DNA of 64,000 nt. Source: Amorphochlora amoebiformis (lineage: Eukaryota; Cercozoa; Chlorarachniophyceae). This document shows, one piece after another, positions 58,954 to 64,000 of the stretch. Numbering within the stretch: the first letter of the stretch is position 1; each line of letters starts with the position of its first letter. Location of the stretch: assembly GCA_054601695.1 (NCBI GenBank), contig BAAHQB010000012.1, positions 1,302,001 to 1,366,000 of the forward strand. Direction: 5' to 3'. Below the pieces are notes generated by a model. It did not search any database, had not been told where the DNA came from, and saw only the letters and a list, made by a program, of their open reading frames with translations. Both the position numbers and the translations under genes were made by a program.

Positions 58954-58984
58954 GTATATGTATATATATATATATATATAATAG

Positions 58985-59026
<42 letters not shown>

Positions 59027-59109
59027 CATCATATTGATATATATATATATATAAATATATTATATATGTATATATATATATATACATATCAATATATATA
59101 TATATATAT

Positions 59110-59170
<61 letters not shown>

Positions 59171-60279
59171 ATATATATATATATATACAATAGATACATA
59201 TATCTGTATATCAACATGTATCTAGATGTATACGCACGCGCACATAGTCAACTTATGAATTGTAGAACGTTGTATTTCGGGCGCAATTAAACCGAATGCC
59301 TAGCTAGTAGTAGTCACGCTTTACTTTACACTAAATTCAAGCGCATACGTACGTTCCAGAATGATCTCTACGTAAACCAGAAGCTTTCACAAACTTTGGG
59401 TCATTTACATGTGACACATTTTTATTACATCTAGTACATGTAGTACATACAGATGTATAACAATCATTATAATCTAGAGAATGATTGAACTGTTATCCGT
59501 GTAGCTACTACTAGTACTAGAGCTACTGGAGCAATTGATGTAACCATTAATTAGTCTAGTTGGTATACAAGATATTCTTGTTTTCAGTTGTCTGTAATTT
59601 ATACATTGTCAGTGTCGTAGTACTAGTAGTAGTCGTACGTAGGCGGTACGACGTAGGACTAGAAGTAGGACGGTCTAGACTATGAACGTGTATACATACA
59701 TGTTGTTACGTATCATACGGTATGTACTGACAGCCATGACCACGACCCAATGTGACCAACGTTTACGTACGTACGTACGTATTATATAATATGCACAGCA
59801 TCTTTACGCACGCACGTACGTACCATTTGTGACGTATATATACATCAATACATTACTAGATTAGTTCTAGACATTATGTAAATGCCCACATTCACGCCTC
59901 ACATACGTATATGTCTTACTGCCACGGTACATATACGGTATGTACTGACAGCCGGCGCCATGACCACGACCCAATGTGACCAACGTTTACGTACGTGCGT
60001 ACGTATTATACAACATGCACATCATCTTTACGTACGTACGTACGTACCAGTTGTGACGTATATATACATCAATACATTACTAGATTAGTTCTAGACATTA
60101 TGTAAATGCCCACATTCACACCTCACATACGTATATGTCTTACTGCCAGGTATATCTAGTATATACTACGTATATGTACGTATATACATAATATGGTATG
60201 AGGTATGTCTATGTATACTACTAATTAGCGTCACGGTGGTATACATCAGTACATGTACTAGATGTACTGTTCAATATAT

Positions 60280-60321
<42 letters not shown>

Positions 60322-60529
60322 CTATAGTATATATATATATATATCTATATATATATACATCTAGATATATATATATATATTAGTACGCGTAGTATAGTAT
60401 AGTGAAGTGCAATCTCATTAAGTGGACTGAACGACAACGACACGAAGCGATTTTATATAAATGACACGACGACACGACGGCGTAGGCGGAGGCGAAGCCG
60501 AAGCCGGAGCCGGAGCAGGAGTAGAATGC

Positions 60530-60588
<59 letters not shown>

Positions 60589-60662
60589 AGTATAATACTA
60601 TACTAGATACGTCTAAATATAAATATTAGTAAGCGTAGCATAGTAATCAGCGATAGCTTATT

Positions 60663-60717
<55 letters not shown>

Positions 60718-60913
60718 ATATATACATATGTATATATATTTATATGTGTATATATATATATTGTAAATATAATATATATATTATACACATGTATATATAT
60801 ATTATATACAATATATATATATATACATGTATATACACATATATATAATTGTATGTATACTTACTCTAGATACTACAGCAAGACATAGATAGCTGCAGCA
60901 TTACCGTATAGCA

Positions 60914-60990
<77 letters not shown>

Positions 60991-61104
60991 ACGTATTTGT
61001 ACTGATTGAGTGCAGCTGTGTGTATATGTACATATTTCCTGGACCGTGGCATGGACAATACGAAGACAACAACGTGCATGCACATGTGCACCCATCTACA
61101 AGAT
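58658..61104. other. Convergent 3' intergenic region, CTAG-rich
   Basis: No gene seen in 2.4 kb. 58658-58910 is ordinary 3' flank; 58910-59200 is (TA)n. 59280-60270 is non-microsatellite sequence with about 17 CTAG tetramers, many TACGTA units and a tandem duplication. 60420-60530 is a purine-rich GGAGCC/GAAGCC tract. 60540-60990 is (TA)n. Confidence 0.6.
59717..60149. repeat. Two-copy tandem duplication, period 218 bp
   Basis: ACGGTATGTACTGACAGCC begins both copies (59717 and 59935). Each then runs through CCACGACCCAATGTGACCAA, an (ACGT)n run, TTGTGACGTATATATACATC and ATTAGTTCTAGACATTATG to TATGTCTTACTGCCA. The copies are nearly identical, so the duplication is recent. Confidence 0.92.
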
Positions 61105-61783
61105 CTAAGGGAAAGGCGCAATGAGTGGGATGAAGTCAAGACTTTCAACGTCAAGAAAATGACCTCCATCCTCCTCTTTTACAGGCCATCCTAGCAATCG
61201 TTGCCACGCCTTCTTAGCTCGGCTTCCAAAAGTATTACCGGACAGTCGAAGCGTCCTTAGGGTTAGAGAATTATTTAGAGTAATATGGAGAGTTAGGACT
61301 AGGGTTACCTTAACGTGACGTTCGATCCAACTGCATTAGCTAGTGCAACAAGTCCATCGTCCGTGAGATCCGTGTAAGAGAGATCTAAGATCTCGAGGCT
61401 ATTGTTTGATGTCAGGGCATCAGCAAGCGAGATAGCACCTTCGTTTGTTAAGCGATTCGAGTTTAGACTTAGCTCGGAAAGGTTGCAGTCTTTATCCGTC
61501 AAGACTTTGGAGATATATTCTGCCCCGCAAGAGCAGACCTGGTTGATGCATGTGTATGCATATACATAAATATTATAAACATCAATTACTGAATATACAC
61601 GCGTATCTAAACATCATATATATTAGGGTATTTATCATGATACGTAAATTATAAACAGATGTGTACAAAAATATATGTATATAATGATTTATCAAAGTAT
61701 ATTTATACACTATCTTCATCGTTACATAATAATAATATATATATATATATATACAAAAATATATATATGTATGTTTGCATATA

Positions 61784-61852
<69 letters not shown>

Positions 61853-61935
61853 TGTAATATATATATGTATATATATATATATATGTTCTTATATACATGT
61901 TTTCTCATTACATGTAACATTATTACCCATACATT

Positions 61936-61970
<35 letters not shown>

Positions 61971-62612
61971 CCTGTAATATACATGTGTTTTTACATATAT
62001 GTTTTCTAATTACGTGTAACATTATTACCCATAGATTTATATATATACATATATATATATATATATACGTATATATATATATATATATGTGTATATACAT
62101 ATATTTATAAAGGCAAGTATATTATATACATATGTGCATGTATGTAAACCCTTATTTGTACATATTGTGTATGATGTAGATACATGTGTGTACGTATACA
62201 ATGAGTATACATACTTTCATTTTAAGTATTAGATGTATATTTTAACCCTGATACAAATACAATACATGTGTAGTAACGTATCACAATGAAAATTTCCACA
62301 CACCTGATTAGAAACCAGATCGAGTGCCGTCAAGCCCTTATTCCATTTTAATATATACTCCATCATCCACATGGTTCCATGAGCCCTCATTCGGTGCTTG
62401 CCCATCGATAGACGTTTAAGCGATTTGTTGCATCGAAATGCTTTCGCAAGATGGACTGATGTCTCTTCATCGTTGGAGTCTGCCTTCAATGGACGGTCAA
62501 TGGAGAGGTCTGTCAGATTCGTATTTTCCTGTTAGATTAGGTTAGGGTTTTTGAGATGATACATTTACACAAATATATTTTGTACCGAATGCACACAAAT
62601 ATGTGTATATAC

Positions 62613-62646
<34 letters not shown>

Positions 62647-63108
62647 GTATATGTATATACATAAAAATATATTTTTAAATACTAAATATTTATATATAAT
62701 ATATATCTACATGTATGTGTATTTATACATGTATTTCTATTTGTATTGTATGTATAGAATAATACACATGTAATATACACATATAAAGGTTTACATATAC
62801 ATTATATATGTATGTATAAATATATACATATATATTTATAATTATATATACATACATACATACATTTACATTTAGATATAAATATACAAACCTAGAAATA
62901 CCTGCAATGAGCTGGCTATGTGGATAAGGGCGATAGTTCCGGCTTCTACATTTCCGATGTCCAAGACTCTGAGAGGTGGATTCGTACGAAGGAATTTTGC
63001 TAGATTTCTTATCGCATCATCCCCTATAGGATTGTTGCGAAGCGAAAGGCTTGTCAAATATGCCTGAGAGGATACATTGAGGATAGGGCTGGGATATGTA
63101 TGTAAGGG

Positions 63109-63168
<60 letters not shown>

Positions 63169-63194
63169 TGTACGTATACACGTACGCACGTATG

Positions 63195-63232
<38 letters not shown>

Positions 63233-63340
63233 GTGGGGAGTGGTGCGTGTGTGTATACAGCATTTGTGTATATCTACATGTATATGTGTATGTGTGTGTA
63301 TACAAGCATATGTATTACATACATACACATAGAACATCTC

Positions 63341-63386
<46 letters not shown>

Positions 63387-63896
63387 CTGTGGTACCCCAT
63401 TGAGCGTTGTGAGCGTCTGTGTGATCGTATTACAGCCCGTCCTCCCTATACAATTTCCCGAGAGATTTAGCTCAATTATGCTTCGACTGCGAATGAGGAG
63501 AGCCATGATATCCTGCATTGTCTTATCATCAACTCCATTATGTGCCAAGTCGACAATGCGGAACGCGTTCGGAAATTTATCTGCCATGAGGCCCATGAGC
63601 GTGGTAACTGCCTGGTTGCTCACTGGCATTGACCTGCGCACAGGAGAGGGCTTGGCGTCAAGTTCTACGGCCAAAGTTCGACGAAATGGGTTAAAAATCC
63701 CATCGTGAACTCTCTCCAAGTCTTTGGCGGAAAGCTTCTTCTCCTCACCAACCATATTAAACGCGTCAATGAACTCCTTGATTGACGCGGGCATATACAC
63801 TGCGCGTGATGGGGCCTTTTTGTCTGCCTTCGATGAATCCCCGCGTGCCGCATGTTTTGTGTCCAGCAGACCCGACACGCCTTTGACATCCGTCAT
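61105..63896 (-). CDS. Leucine-rich-repeat protein (ribonuclease-inhibitor-like LRRs), 5 exons
   Basis: Exons 63896-63396, 63063-62902, 62528-62304, 61538-61309, 61255-61105 join in phase to 422 aa plus TAG. The first 90 residues are unique and mostly helical. LRRs follow: [109 protein letters not shown]. The 28-29-residue period with a helical half is that of RNase-inhibitor/NLR-type repeats, which form protein-binding horseshoes. No NACHT, kinase or transmembrane segment is seen. The acidic C-terminal tail ends FIPLIAPFP. Partner and function are unknown. Two of its introns end in CCCTAA-like sequence. Confidence 0.9.
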
Positions 63897-64000
63897 CCTC
63901 TCTGAGTGAGTTTCAGTTGAAACGGGATTCTAGGAGAGCATCAGTACAATCCCGGGGATTGGCTTTAACTCTCATAGAATCCCCGGAAATCTCCTCAGAT
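63897..64000. promoter_or_regulatory. Upstream flank of the LRR gene
   Basis: 104 bp of ordinary composition before the ATG, cut by the window edge. No motif is assigned. Confidence 0.3.

Overview
The window is nuclear DNA of an intron-dense eukaryote, most likely a protist; I cannot fix the lineage. Every gene but one is cut into exons of about 10-150 nt that keep open reading frame, phase and family alignment across junctions. The introns are packed with (TA)n microsatellites and, in places, degenerate TTAGGG/CCCTAA arrays. The code is standard. Exons are near 45-50% GC and introns are extremely AT-rich. Most long open frames of Tyr-Ile repeats are just translated (TA)n.

I assembled seven genes exon by exon. 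(1) 144-7120, minus: HAUS3/AUG3-like augmin subunit, 13 exons. (2) 7576-8460, plus: heat shock factor, one exon. (3) 9726-15746, minus: DNA primase large subunit PRI2, 15 exons, 459 aa, all four Fe-S cysteines. (4) 22211-32455, plus, possibly starting near 15900: an AGC-family protein kinase fold whose catalytic motifs are degenerate (predicted pseudokinase). (5) 32796-38788, minus: mitochondrial carrier family protein. (6) 41061-58657, plus: dipeptidyl-peptidase IV-type serine peptidase (S9B), 36 traced exons with an intact triad; its first exons are unresolved. (7) 61105-63896, minus: leucine-rich-repeat protein, 5 exons, 422 aa.

The genes alternate strictly (- + - + - + -). This gives three divergent promoter regions (7121-7575, 15747-15899, 38789 to about 39000) and three convergent 3' regions (8461-9725, 32456-32795, 58658-61104). 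The first promoter carries a perfect four-unit heat shock element. The second carries an E2F-type TTTCGCGC site upstream of the primase gene. All three convergent regions are enriched in CTAG.

The most unusual features are telomere-like hexamer arrays that sit inside introns and often form the splice junctions (mainly 23.3-31.7 kb), a conserved element of about 45 bp scattered through those arrays, the pseudokinase itself, at least two families of dispersed repeats (one tRNA-derived), and a 10-nt microexon in the peptidase gene. The genes look like unrelated housekeeping and signalling functions, not one pathway. All splice models are manual and rest on phase and family alignment; none has RNA evidence.
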